DNA of 51,409 bases from GCA-020348365 sp964347995 (GCA_964347995.1 CAYGBA010000003.1:1-51409), one strand, 5' to 3'; shown: positions 1-8,283, numbered from the stretch's first letter. Notes: a model not told the origin generated them from the sequence alone. Program-made: numbers and translations.

Positions 1-116
1 TCCTAGAAGCCCAAAACTGGAGATGGATCTGACTTTACTCTTGTTGTCATTAACTTCAACAACTAAAAATCTGATATTTAGAGAACATAATCAATAAGAT
101 CGTTGCTCGTCGTACG

Positions 117-172
117 AGTCTGTTATCCGACTATAGCCAAGAGAGGAAAATTTCAATCAGTCTGTTATCCGA
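117..172. repeat. Direct repeat pair of 14 bp
   Basis: The 14-mer AGTCTGTTATCCGA occurs at 117-130 and again at 159-172, on the same strand and 42 bp apart, that is about four helical turns. No gene is visible in 1-316. The repeats lie about 150-200 bp upstream of the first gene and could be an upstream regulatory site for it. The repeat itself is seen directly; any function is a guess. Confidence 0.4.
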
Positions 173-316
173 TAACTTTAAATGATCTACTGAGACTATC
201 AATAACGCTGGTCCTAGAGGGAGTAGTCATGCAAAATGTCTTGCAGGCGAATTTGAGTGTTCCAAGTCCTATGCTCTTTTGGACCGACAGCAACATAAAC
301 TTAAGGAGGTGACGAG

Positions 317-1363
317 ATGAGAAGAAAAAACCGGGTATTCATTTCGCTAATCGCGTTGTTCATTGTTGGCGTAGTCTTGGTCGGAGACGCGGCAGCTTCT
401 TCTGGAACGACGATTTCTGTTGATCCGCCGGATATATGGGATCCAGCTATGGTTCCAGGCACACAGTTCACGGTTGACATAGTCGTCGACTACGTGGAAA
501 ATCTTTGGGCCTACCAGATCGAACTCTCCTTCAACCCTCAGGTGATACAAGGGATAAGCTATGAAAATGGACCCTTCATGGAGAGTAAAGGTGGGTCTGC
601 TGAATTCGTTGCAGGTCAGGGCTTCGACAACACAGAGGGAAATCTGGCGCTCTTCGGAGCGTACCTAGATCCTATGGCGAACTATCCGTACGGCAGTGAC
701 GGGGTTCTAGCCACCGTGACGTTCGAAGTTGTTGGATATGGTAAATCCAGCATACTTCTGGGAGATGACACAGGGCTTACAGATGCCGACGGGGAATGGA
801 TTACACATGGCCCCGAAAACTTGAATCATGGGCAATTTGCTAACGCAGAGGTTCATGACGTAGCCGTGACTGACATATCAACAAACTGGCGCTGGTGCGT
901 TCAAGGTGATCCCGTAGACATCACTGTGATCGTCGAAAATATGGGAGACTTCGTGGAAACTTTCGATGTGAAAGTGTACTGCGTTCAAATGGGTAGTTCT
1001 GGCGAGGAAAATTTCATTGGGATAGAGGCGGTTGAAGATTTCGCACCAGGAGAAGCGAAAACTCTATTCTTTGTCTGGGATACTACAAGCGCCTCCGTTG
1101 GCTCCTATAACATCTATGCTGAAGCAATCGAGGTTCCAGGCGAATCCGCTTGGACAACCAATAACATCGTGGAAACACCCTTTGGAGGTGTCTGCGTCAG
1201 GCTGCCGAACCCAACTCTGCTTGATCATATGATTTCGTGGATGAACCTCGCTGTGAGGGCTGCGCTCCCCGTCTCAGTGTTCGCAATGATTGTGGTGATC
1301 ATCATCAAGGCATTGACGTCAGTGAGGGTACAATTGCCAACTCGCCTTTGGAAGAGAGCATAG
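317..1363 (+). CDS. Secreted membrane-anchored protein with cohesin-like and CARDB domains
   Basis: The protein opens with a signal peptide (basic MRRKNR, hydrophobic residues 8-27). A cohesin-like beta domain follows at about residues 28-180, with the typical 'AYQIELSFNPQVI' strand and a 'DGVLATVTFEV' strand. A CARDB-type immunoglobulin-like domain lies at about 185-300 ('VDITVIVENMGD'). A C-terminal transmembrane helix (about 315-333) ends in a basic tail. It is therefore probably displayed outside the cell on a membrane anchor. The start is firm: AAGGAGGTGA at 303-312 is a near-perfect ribosome-binding site. No dockerin partner is seen in the window, so adhesion or S-layer association is only inferred. 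A strong hairpin follows the stop codon. Confidence 0.8.
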   Translation: MRRKNRVFISLIALFIVGVVLVGDAAASSGTTISVDPPDIWDPAMVPGTQFTVDIVVDYVENLWAYQIELSFNPQVIQGISYENGPFMESKGGSAEFVAGQGFDNTEGNLALFGAYLDPMANYPYGSDGVLATVTFEVVGYGKSSILLGDDTGLTDADGEWITHGPENLNHGQFANAEVHDVAVTDISTNWRWCVQGDPVDITVIVENMGDFVETFDVKVYCVQMGSSGEENFIGIEAVEDFAPGEAKTLFFVWDTTSASVGSYNIYAEAIEVPGESAWTTNNIVETPFGGVCVRLPNPTLLDHMISWMNLAVRAALPVSVFAMIVVIIIKALTSVRVQLPTRLWKRA

Positions 1364-1372
1364 CCACGATAT

Positions 1373-1394
1373 GGGAAGCCTACATGGGCTTCCC
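1373..1394 (+). terminator. Stem-loop after the cohesin-like gene
   Basis: A perfect 8-bp stem (GGGAAGCC at 1373-1380 with GGCTTCCC at 1387-1394, loop TACATG) starts ten bases after the stop codon. Pyrimidine-rich sequence with short T tracts follows. Position and shape suggest an RNA 3' end signal, although archaeal termination relies mainly on T tracts. Confidence 0.5.
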
Positions 1395-2030
1395 TCAACA
1401 CCCACCTTTCTATTTTCCGATTTACTGATACAATAAAGGCTTTAAGAAGAATGGCGTCTGCGAATTAAATTCCCTTGCAGATATGGCACATCCTTGACGT
1501 TCTGAGAGGATTTGCAAGAATTGAGGGCGATGGAACACGTACAATTACATCGCATTAACACGGCCTCGGCATATGATAAAGGGAGAGGTCGCGGTAGATA
1601 AGCATCGATCAATCTGAAGTGGGCAGAGAACCTGCATAACATCCTCATCATATTCATCTCCTTTTCAACAGGAATAAACACAATCGCCACGTAGCCCTAA
1701 GCAACATGCACACCATGCGATACAAACAAGAACATAACAATTTCATATCCCAAAAAAAAGCTAACAAAATCGGCTCTAAGCGTTGCATAACCGGTGATCA
1801 ATTCTAACCCATCTAATGGGAGCGAGCCAATCCAGAACCTATTGACCCAAGAATCAGGCGAACGTGCAAGCTTCTCCTAATTACCATCCTCTGCTTCATA
1901 AAATAAAATACAATTTCTATTTGGGCACTTCTACTTGAAAACCTTGTGTTCTTCATCAAACGGAAGCATTTTGGAGTATTCGCGGATTGTGCCTGAACGC
2001 ACAGCTAGGGAATTTATATGAAACTAATGC
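1395..2030. other. Long intergenic gap with no supported gene
   Basis: More than 600 bases hold no reading frame I can support. The one open frame of about 80 codons on the minus strand (1442-1690) has a random-looking composition and no ribosome-binding site. In this dense genome such a gap could hold a structured RNA or a decayed gene, but I recognise neither SRP RNA nor RNase P RNA here. Confidence 0.5.
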
Positions 2031-2031
2031 C

Positions 2032-2116
2032 AGTGGGAAGATTACCCTGTCCTTCTCGCCTACACGGCAAGAAAGAATAAGGATCTGGTCCTAGAGAGGC
2101 AACCTTCCCATTTACA
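2032..2116 (+). ncRNA. Possible structured RNA (H/ACA-like hairpin), tentative
   Basis: A stem pairs about 2032-2040 with 2104-2112 (core TGGGAAG / CTTCCCA). An internal loop separates it from an upper stem TCCTT (2050-2054) / AAGGA (2079-2083). The trinucleotide ACA sits at 2114-2116, just 3' of the lower stem. This is the layout of an archaeal H/ACA guide RNA. However, I cannot define a clear kink-turn or a target, and the lower helix may extend through the would-be pocket. It could equally be a terminator-like fold. Confidence 0.22.
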
Positions 2117-2130
2117 GAATAGGTGCGAAC

Positions 2131-2138
2131 TTTTATAA
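2131..2138 (+). promoter_or_regulatory. TATA box for the winged-helix membrane protein
   Basis: TTTTATAA at 2131-2138 fits an archaeal TATA box and would place transcription initiation near 2160, some 40 bases before the ATG at 2201. An 8-bp direct repeat TTAACCGA (2144-2151 and 2176-2183) flanks the expected start site and could be a regulator site. Confidence 0.45.
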
Positions 2139-2200
2139 CCTTTTTAACCGACTATGATGACCAAATTAGTGGCGGTTAACCGATATCTAGGAGGCAGGTT

Positions 2201-2653
2201 ATGGGAAGAGGACAGAAAGAGAGAGTTAGAGGAGACATGTTACGTGAACTGATATTTCTCGTTTATATGAGAAACAAATATGACCTAAAGCCTGAGATCA
2301 GTGTTTCAACATTGAAAAGTCTTCTTGGATACAGCGCAGGGGGCATCGACTACGCCCTAAAGTATTCTGGTTTCTTTGAAACAAGAGCAGATGAGATAAA
2401 ACTCTCAAAGAAGGGAGAGGATTACGTGAAGAGAGAACTCTTGCCTCACTACAAGACCTTCGCTCCTGTTGGCTACTTTCTGATCATATTAGGGGTTCTA
2501 TTCATCTTGCAATGGTACATGTCTGCAAATTTCAACGTCTCAATCATCTTTGGTTGGGAGTCGGGTGTTCTACTGATCATTGGAGGTGTGGTTTTAAGAT
2601 TCTGGCTCTTGCCTCTTTTGTACTGGGCTTTAAAAATTCTAAAGAAAATCTGA
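2201..2653 (+). CDS. Winged-helix domain membrane protein
   Basis: I do not recognise a named family. Residues 10-75 look like a winged helix: a helical region, 'ISVSTLKSLLGYSAGGIDYALKYSG' as a recognition-like helix, then 'ADEIKLSKKGEDYVKREL' as a wing. Two hydrophobic segments follow (about 90-110 and 118-148), so the domain would sit on the cytoplasmic face of the membrane. AGGAGG at 2189-2194 supports the ATG. The layout suggests a membrane-tethered regulator or scaffold, but no ligand or target can be read from the sequence. The gene is transcribed alone, with about 200 bp before the next gene. Confidence 0.7.
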   Translation: MGRGQKERVRGDMLRELIFLVYMRNKYDLKPEISVSTLKSLLGYSAGGIDYALKYSGFFETRADEIKLSKKGEDYVKRELLPHYKTFAPVGYFLIILGVLFILQWYMSANFNVSIIFGWESGVLLIIGGVVLRFWLLPLLYWALKILKKI

Positions 2654-2799
2654 TCGCGATAGTGTTTCACTATTCTCTGAAAAGGCGAAAGGTGACGTGA
2701 CTAACGAAGGTTCTTATGTCATGGGGCGTTGGTCATTTTACAGCATGGAATTACCTACGAAGAAAAACAATTGCTGGCTCTAGCGAAAACTCCATGCGC

Positions 2800-2826
2800 G
2801 ATACCGAAAAAAATTTTTAGGGTATC
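2800..2826. promoter_or_regulatory. 27-bp palindrome upstream of the Lrp-type gene
   Basis: Perfect arms GATACC (2800-2805) and GGTATC (2821-2826) enclose an A7T5 centre that is itself nearly palindromic. The element ends 31 bases before the start codon. That is where a dimeric regulator would overlap the core promoter or the transcription start. It could bind an Lrp-family protein, but this is inference from position only. Confidence 0.4.
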
Positions 2827-2857
2827 AAACCATTCATAAACCAAGGAGAAAAAGAGT

Positions 2858-3097
2858 GTGCCAACTGCATTTGTGCTGGTGAATACCGAGATAGGATCTG
2901 AGAGTGAGGTTCTGACAGCGCTGAAGAAGGTTGATGGTGTACAGGAGGCCCACACCGTTTACGGAGTCTACGATATAATTGCCAAAATCGGTGCTGAGAC
3001 CATGGATAAGCTGAAGGAAATTGTGACCTGGCATATCCGACGATTAGACAAGGTGCGATCAACGCTGACTATGATTGTGATCCAGGAACCCTCTTAA
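2858..3097 (+). CDS. Stand-alone Lrp/AsnC ligand-binding (RAM) domain protein
   Basis: The whole 79-residue protein is the alpha-beta effector domain found at the C terminus of Lrp/AsnC regulators. It shows 'AFVLVNTEIGSESEVLTALKKVDGVQEAHTVYG' followed by 'YDIIAKI'. There is no DNA-binding domain. Such stand-alone RAM proteins form ring oligomers that bind amino acids and may join full-length Lrp proteins. The start is GTG, four bases after GGAGAAA. A palindrome precedes the gene and a T7 tract follows the stop, so it is probably a single-gene transcript. Confidence 0.85.
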   Translation: MPTAFVLVNTEIGSESEVLTALKKVDGVQEAHTVYGVYDIIAKIGAETMDKLKEIVTWHIRRLDKVRSTLTMIVIQEPS

Positions 3098-3117
3098 TCT
3101 ACTTCCTCCTTTTTTTG
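3098..3117 (+). terminator. T-tract terminator after the RAM-domain gene
   Basis: Directly after the stop codon the sequence is pyrimidine-rich and ends in seven T residues (3110-3116). Archaeal RNA polymerase terminates at such tracts. It separates the short gene from tiaS. Confidence 0.5.
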
Positions 3118-3181
3118 TGCGTTCATTGGCAAAGAAGATTCTTATCAGTTGACTCTTCTCATAAATGTGTGATGAGTGCTA

Positions 3182-4510
3182 TTGACTAGAATGTACATTG
3201 GATTCGATGACACAGACTCGCCTAGGATGGGCTGCACAACCTATGTAGCGGCGATACTCGTTGAGAAACTGCAGAGACTGGGAGCTTTATTCACAGATTA
3301 TCCAAACCTTGTTCGGCTCAATCCAAACGTTCCCTGGAAGACGCGAGGCAACGGTGCCCTCTGTTTAAGAGTTAAATGCAATGAGAAACTTGTGGAAGAG
3401 ATTAAGGACACGGTAATCAAAGAGGTTGAGGAGAACGCCGACCTCGGCTATGACGGGACAGACCCAGGGGTAGTCTTTCTTGTCAATCACATACCAAAGC
3501 AGGTCAGAGCCTTCGCGAAGAGAACCATACAAGGGGTGGTCAAGTTGAAGGAAGCTTTGAAGCTTGTTGATAACTCTGAGGCTGAGGCTGTAGGTTTCAA
3601 AAAGGGGCGGGGCATAATCGGGGGCTTCGCAGCGATAGGAGAGAATCTGGAAGAAGATCACACCTACGAGATTATAGCATATCGAACACCGGAAAACCGC
3701 GGCAGGCCTCGAAGAATAGAGCAATCATCAATTGTTGAAATGGACGAGAGAACTTCACCACTAACATTCAACAACATAGATCCGGGAACATCACGAGTAC
3801 TCATAACGCCTCGCGGTCCAGATCCGATACTCTACGGAATTCGCGGAGAGAATCCCTGCGCTGTTAGAAGAGCCCATCAGATTGTTCATTCAGAGGAACC
3901 AGTCGAGAGATGGGTGATCTTTAGGACGAATCATGGAACAGACGCTCATTTGCGGAGTGTTGGGTCAATCAGCGAGGTAGACCCCTTCAACCCCGTGGCG
4001 GTTCAAGGGCTTGTCGCACGAGGGCCGAAGGTCATAACTGGAGGTCATGTTATCTTCACAATCCGAGACAAAACTGGGAAGATTGATTGTGCAGCCTACG
4101 AACCGACAGGTACGCTTCAGGCTGTTGCGAGAAAGCTTGTAGGAGGAGATCTTGTCGAAGTCTACGGCGGTGTTCGACCTCCTTCGTCCGAGTATCCAAT
4201 AACCATTAATCTGGAGAAGATGCGAATTCTGAAGTTGGCTCCGACGGTTGTTCTACATAATCCGATGTGTCCCCGATGTGGGAGGAGGATGAAGTCTATG
4301 GGTTTGAAGAAGGGCTTCAGATGCGAGAAATGCGGCTTCCGATCCTCGAGGCTAGAGAAGGTGGCTGTTGAACACAAGCGGAATCTTGATCCCAAGATTT
4401 ACGTTACTTCCCCAAAATCTCAGAGACACCTGACAAAGCCCCTGTGCAGGTATGGCAAAGAGAAATCTGGTGTGCCAAAAAAGATGATTGGTGATTGGCA
4501 CTTTCCCTAG
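3182..4510 (+). CDS. tiaS: tRNA(Ile2) 2-agmatinylcytidine synthetase TiaS
   Basis: TiaS attaches agmatine to C34 of the AUA-reading tRNA-Ile (CAU anticodon), using ATP, so that AUA is read as isoleucine. The N terminus carries the family signature 'MYIGFDDTDSPRMGCTT' and 'GNGA' of the TiaS kinase-like domain. An OB-fold lies near residues 270-350 ('GHVIFTIRDKTGKIDCAAYEP') and a four-cysteine zinc ribbon near 360-390 ('CPRCGRRM...CEKCGF'). Length is typical. The start is uncertain. I chose TTG at 3182, seven bases after GTGAT. GTG at 3176 and ATG at 3191 are in frame, and 3191 matches the usual family N terminus. Confidence 0.95.
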   Translation: MTRMYIGFDDTDSPRMGCTTYVAAILVEKLQRLGALFTDYPNLVRLNPNVPWKTRGNGALCLRVKCNEKLVEEIKDTVIKEVEENADLGYDGTDPGVVFLVNHIPKQVRAFAKRTIQGVVKLKEALKLVDNSEAEAVGFKKGRGIIGGFAAIGENLEEDHTYEIIAYRTPENRGRPRRIEQSSIVEMDERTSPLTFNNIDPGTSRVLITPRGPDPILYGIRGENPCAVRRAHQIVHSEEPVERWVIFRTNHGTDAHLRSVGSISEVDPFNPVAVQGLVARGPKVITGGHVIFTIRDKTGKIDCAAYEPTGTLQAVARKLVGGDLVEVYGGVRPPSSEYPITINLEKMRILKLAPTVVLHNPMCPRCGRRMKSMGLKKGFRCEKCGFRSSRLEKVAVEHKRNLDPKIYVTSPKSQRHLTKPLCRYGKEKSGVPKKMIGDWHFP

Positions 4511-4521
4511 AATCTGTAAAT

Positions 4522-4773
4522 CTAGACTTCTTCGGGTTCTCCAAATATTTCGCAGAGTATTTTGTAAAGTTCCTCTCCGCCCTTGACTCCTGTGAACATG
4601 TCCTTTTCAGCTCTCAGGATTCTTCCGATCTTCTCATAGGTCTTTCTCCACTCCATCTCTCTCCACATTATCCTATAATTCTTAAACTCTACCCAGGCAC
4701 GAAACACCAAAACGACAAACATAGCCACCGTAATCACTAAGTTCAGCAGGTATATCCCTAATAAATCGCTCAA
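4522..4773 (-). CDS. Small single-pass membrane protein
   Basis: This 83-residue protein has one transmembrane helix near its N terminus ('LLNLVITVAMFVVLVFRAW') followed by a charged, probably cytoplasmic helical tail ('MWREMEWRKTYEKIGRILRAEK'). I do not recognise the family. An upstream ATG at 4800 is in frame, but a clear GAGGTGA lies five bases before the TTG at 4773, so I take TTG as the start. It is convergent with tiaS, with only 11 bases between the stop codons. Confidence 0.6.
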   Translation of the reverse strand: MSDLLGIYLLNLVITVAMFVVLVFRAWVEFKNYRIMWREMEWRKTYEKIGRILRAEKDMFTGVKGGEELYKILCEIFGEPEEV

Positions 4774-4979
4774 ACAAATCACCTCAACACAAATACCCAA
4801 AAAGATACGGATAGATGGTTTTTAACGATTTTGCCTTTCACAAGGCTAAGATTTCGTTCAAGATAGTCTGTTTGTTCAAAATAGCCAGCTCAAAAGTGCT
4901 AGAGATGTATTCGAAATAGCCATCCATCGCTCATGTTTAAAAGATGCAAAGACACATTCAGTGTAAGGGCAGAATAACG

Positions 4980-5786
4980 ATGAACTGGCTACCAATCCTG
5001 AAAGACTGCGCCCAAAACGTAAGAAAAAAGGCTCTGCCCCTCATCGCAAAACCGGAAGCCGCTGAAACTTATGGCAGAGGCGCCGGTGGGGACATGATGA
5101 AGAAAATCGACCTGATCGCAGAGAAAGCCTTAATCGAAGTCTTGGAGAAGAGCGAGGCATCATGTATCCTCATCAGCGAAGAGTCTGGAACCAAGAGAAT
5201 CGGCCGAGAGCCTTCTGAATACTATCTCACAACAGACCCAATAGACGGCACAACGAATGCTCTCCGTGGATTGCCGTTCGTAGCCACATCACTGGCGACA
5301 TCAAAAACCAGAAACTTCAGAGACATAGACACCGCGCTCGTATCTGACATACTCCACAACATCACATATACCGCAAGACGCGGTCAAGGCACGTACCGAA
5401 ATGAGCAGAAAATTGGCCCCTCCGAGAAATCCTCGCTCGACGAAGCGGTGATCGGCATAGACTTGGGCACACCTAAGAAAGGGGAACTCACACCTCACTT
5501 CATCACTCTACTCCAAAAAACGAAACATCTCCGACATCTAGGAGCCAATGCTCTGGAAATCTGTTACGTAGCTGACGGCACAACGGATGCATTTATCGAC
5601 ATAAGAGGCAAACTACGAGTTACAGACGTAGCCGCAGCCTACCTAATCCTACTCGAAGCTGGAGGAACGATGACCTCACCAGAAGGAAAAGAACTCAGTG
5701 CTCCATTAACACCTACTCAACAAGTGTCATTCATAGCCGCGGCCAACAAACAACTCTATGAAGTTGTCAGAAGATTTCTAGTCTAG
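4980..5786 (+). CDS. suhB: Inositol-phosphatase/FBPase family sugar phosphatase
   Basis: This is a member of the Mg-dependent, lithium-sensitive phosphatase superfamily. In archaea these enzymes often hydrolyse both inositol-1-phosphate and fructose-1,6-bisphosphate. Metal-binding motifs are intact: 'EESG' with E67/E68, 'DPIDGTTN' with D86 and D89, and 'VTDVAAAYLILLEAGG' carrying the third-motif aspartate. Length of 268 residues is normal. An in-frame ATG at 4944 would add 12 residues, but the TATA-like GTTTAAAAG just before it argues for the ATG at 4980. A role in gluconeogenesis, alongside PEP synthase in this window, is possible but not shown. Confidence 0.88.
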   Translation: MNWLPILKDCAQNVRKKALPLIAKPEAAETYGRGAGGDMMKKIDLIAEKALIEVLEKSEASCILISEESGTKRIGREPSEYYLTTDPIDGTTNALRGLPFVATSLATSKTRNFRDIDTALVSDILHNITYTARRGQGTYRNEQKIGPSEKSSLDEAVIGIDLGTPKKGELTPHFITLLQKTKHLRHLGANALEICYVADGTTDAFIDIRGKLRVTDVAAAYLILLEAGGTMTSPEGKELSAPLTPTQQVSFIAAANKQLYEVVRRFLV

Positions 5787-5906
5787 AACCCTCGCTTGCG
5801 CACTTGTCATTGACGAAATTCACATGTATACATAACAGATTGCAGCAATCTTCTTTTCGCACAGATTTAACTAAGAGTGTGTGGGTAACAAGTAGAGTGT
5901 TCCTAG

Positions 5907-6749
5907 TTGAAGCCAATAGAACCCTATCCAGCTCTGCTTCTACAAGAGGACTCCAAAAAAACCCTTGTGGTAGCGGACCTCCACATCGGCTGGGAAGCCG
6001 CACTAGCAGAGAACGGGATTCATGTTCCATCTCAGACACCAAAGATTCTGACTAGAATGCTGCATCTCATCAAATCTTGCGGACCAACAGGCCTTATCTT
6101 TCTCGGCGACGTAAAACACGCAATAGCAAGGGTCAAGACGGAGGAATGGCGAGATGTTCCAGACTTTTTTGAGACCCTGGGTGAGAAGGTTCCAGATATC
6201 CAAGTCGTACCAGGAAACCACGATGGAAACCTCATGGCTCTCCTGCCCACAGGTGTAGACGTACTGCCCACAAAGGGAGTTGTGGTCGGAGACGTGGGGC
6301 TTTTCCACGGACACGCTTGGCCGGCTCCAGAGCTTCTTGAGTGCCAGACTCTCATCATGGGTCATGTCCATCCGGTGGTTGCCTTTCGTGGCCCTCTGGG
6401 TTTTAGGATAAGGAGGCAGGTTTGGGTTAAGAGCCGATGTGATACAGCTCGATTGGCAAGGTCTCTTCTAAAATATCTGGGAATCAAAGTCGATACCAAT
6501 CCTGTTGGCTTGTTGGAGAAAAAGTTTGATGTGGAAGTGAGGGTGAAGACCTTCTTCATAATGCCTTCGTTCAACGATTTTCTAGGAGGACAAACGATTA
6601 ACACAAAAAGTGTAGGGAAAGGCGCGAGATCAAAGGGATTTATTGGTCCGATCCTGCGTTCCAAGAGCGTCGATATAGATGGCGCTGAGTTGTTTCTTCT
6701 CGATAGTACCTTCATAGGCACAGTCGAGCAGTTGAGAAGACTCGCCTAG
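5907..6749 (+). CDS. Calcineurin-like metallophosphoesterase (archaeal MJ0037-type)
   Basis: The full set of binuclear metal motifs is present: D24-x-H26 in 'VVADLHIGW', D68 in 'FLGDVKH', 'GNHDGN' at 103-108, then 'FHGHAW' and 'MGHVHP'. This arrangement matches the archaeal family of putative DNA ligase-associated or Mre11-related phosphoesterases. The C-terminal 90 residues form a cap without catalytic motifs. Neither substrate nor pathway is known. The start codon is TTG at 5907, and no strong ribosome-binding site precedes it. Confidence 0.85.
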   Translation: MKPIEPYPALLLQEDSKKTLVVADLHIGWEAALAENGIHVPSQTPKILTRMLHLIKSCGPTGLIFLGDVKHAIARVKTEEWRDVPDFFETLGEKVPDIQVVPGNHDGNLMALLPTGVDVLPTKGVVVGDVGLFHGHAWPAPELLECQTLIMGHVHPVVAFRGPLGFRIRRQVWVKSRCDTARLARSLLKYLGIKVDTNPVGLLEKKFDVEVRVKTFFIMPSFNDFLGGQTINTKSVGKGARSKGFIGPILRSKSVDIDGAELFLLDSTFIGTVEQLRRLA

Positions 6750-6811
6750 AGAACTTTTGTTTGTGAACTCCTCTTTGCAGAAGCAGTCTCACATCCGTGT
6801 ACACAAGAACT

Positions 6812-7153
6812 CTAGCTGTACTCTCTGAAGGTGTAGCTACACTTTGTGCACCTGAAGAACTGCGTTGAAGACTCATCTGTTCCCCTAGTCTGAACTTGCC
6901 AGACATAAGCTTTCATATTCCCACATTTAGGACATTCAACCCTAACCGTAGGTAGAGTCCTCAACTTCTGCTCCTTTTTCCCAATCACGGCAATGCGCTC
7001 TTCAGGCGTATGCTCAATGAGCTTTGGCACGGCCGCCAGAGCGGCTGGTTTCTTGTAGCCACACTTTGGACACGAAAGTACTATGGTGACTTTTTCCTTC
7101 CTTTTTTTCTTAGTTGGAGTTAACTTTGTTCCACATTTGGGACAGAACTCCAT
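6812..7153 (-). CDS. tfs: Transcription elongation factor TFS
   Basis: TFS reactivates backtracked RNA polymerase by stimulating transcript cleavage. Two zinc ribbons are visible: C4/C7/C28/C31 at the N terminus (Rpb9-like) and C73/C76/C101/C104 at the C terminus (TFIIS-like). The acidic hairpin D92-E93 in 'TRGTDESSTQFFRC', which reaches the polymerase active site, is intact. GGTGAT lies shortly before the ATG. It heads a minus-strand group of transcription and RNA-processing genes that runs on through DUF99, Rpo11 and Csl4. Confidence 0.95.
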   Translation of the reverse strand: MEFCPKCGTKLTPTKKKRKEKVTIVLSCPKCGYKKPAALAAVPKLIEHTPEERIAVIGKKEQKLRTLPTVRVECPKCGNMKAYVWQVQTRGTDESSTQFFRCTKCSYTFREYS

Positions 7154-7193
7154 GCTATCACCCGTCGTTTCCTTTCCGATAATCTCGACTCAT

Positions 7194-7802
7194 TTAAATC
7201 TTTTCTTCTGACCTTGTGAGTCCAGAAGCTATGATGTGAGCTACCCTCAGTGCTTCAGGAATGTTGCTCCTAGTAGATGTCCTCTTCAGAATCCTCCTCA
7301 CATCCCTTTCCGATATCCCTACGAATTGCACATGGATAGGTTCCTCAACATCCCGTGTCTTCACCTCGATTAGTCTCCCAGCGTTCTCCATCGCTTTCCA
7401 GCGTTTTCCAGACTCAGCAAGATTCTCAAGGGCCTTCCTTATCTCTTCAAAGTCAGGCTTATCCCTCGCAACCGCTATCACTGGCAGTCCAGTTTTGTTG
7501 AAAAGCTGCTTCAAGTCAACCACATTGAAGCCCGCGAGAGTAACTCCGTTCAAAACCACCACTCTAAGCTGCTCGTAATGGGGCGAATTCATGATCATAG
7601 AGGCTATTTTGTCCGTGGCGTCCGTCCCGTCGATCTCCACCTCAGTCCGCATAACCCCGTCAAGCCAGTATCCACCCCTAAAAACGACCCCGACCACATC
7701 CACCATCCCCTTCGTGTGAGGTTGAAAACTTCCATCATCGATGCCTAGCATCCTAATCTCAGGCTTCACATAACGAATCTTCACAACTTCCTTTTCGCTC
7801 AT
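7194..7802 (-). CDS. DUF99 family protein, copy 1 (endonuclease V-like fold)
   Basis: Family motifs are clear: 'LGIDDGSF' near the N terminus, 'TEVEIDGTDAT', 'GVTLAGFNVVD', 'PVIAVARDKP' and 'IPEALRVAHIIASGLT'. DUF99 proteins are widespread in archaea and are related in fold to endonuclease V, which cleaves DNA or RNA next to inosine. The biochemical activity of this group is not established. A paralogue sharing all these motifs lies at 27933-28511 in this window. The gene sits directly upstream of tfs on the same strand (about 40 bases apart). Confidence 0.9.
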   Translation of the reverse strand: MSEKEVVKIRYVKPEIRMLGIDDGSFQPHTKGMVDVVGVVFRGGYWLDGVMRTEVEIDGTDATDKIASMIMNSPHYEQLRVVVLNGVTLAGFNVVDLKQLFNKTGLPVIAVARDKPDFEEIRKALENLAESGKRWKAMENAGRLIEVKTRDVEEPIHVQFVGISERDVRRILKRTSTRSNIPEALRVAHIIASGLTRSEEKI

Positions 7803-7903
7803 CGGTTACACCAAGCATGATCCAGGAAAGATTTAGAAGAATAATTAAGCTTTTCACACACTTTGCCTAGGTAATGAGCAAATACGTATCCAAGGGAGAA
7901 ATT

Positions 7904-8278
7904 ATGTTAGAATTCACACCAAAGTATAATACTCTTCATGAAGTCTTAACAGATCACAAACTCGCCGCTCTAGGAGACGCATATGTGAACTTTATTTTCT
8001 CTCTAGCGCAGTCAAACAAGATCGGTGAACCAGTGGGCGCGAGGGTTGACAACAACCTGCTAGCCAGTGCTCTCAAGAAAGCGGGACTAAGGGAACTCTT
8101 GCCCTCAAGAACAAACCGCCACGAACAAGCGGACGCCGCAGAAGCCCTGATCGTATACGCATGGATACGAGACGTGATGACAATAAGGGAGGGGGTTAAC
8201 ATCCTAGAACAGCATGAAGACCAAGCTGAAGCTTTCTGCGCCCTCATCCGCAAAGCCATGGAGAAGCTCAACTTATAA
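7904..8278 (+). CDS. Archaeal RNase III-like protein
   Basis: The protein is a single small helical domain matching the archaeal RNase III-like family (Ribonucleas_3_2). 'LAALGDAYVNFIFS' corresponds to the RNase III signature with its metal-binding Asp. 'ADAAEALIVYAW' corresponds to the second acidic pair. No double-stranded-RNA-binding domain follows. The ATG at 7904 is preceded by AGGGAGA and is preferred over an ATG ten codons upstream at 7874. The gene lies alone on the plus strand inside a minus-strand cluster and is convergent with rpo11, five bases apart. Confidence 0.82.
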   Translation: MLEFTPKYNTLHEVLTDHKLAALGDAYVNFIFSLAQSNKIGEPVGARVDNNLLASALKKAGLRELLPSRTNRHEQADAAEALIVYAWIRDVMTIREGVNILEQHEDQAEAFCALIRKAMEKLNL

Positions 8279-8283
8279 GGTCA

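Noticed and set aside
103..312. Plus-strand frame of 69 codons before the first gene
   Set aside because: It ends on the ribosome-binding site of the next gene, covers a direct repeat and has no protein-like pattern.
1442..1690. Minus-strand frame of 82 codons with several cysteines
   Set aside because: Random-looking composition, no ribosome-binding site and no family resemblance.
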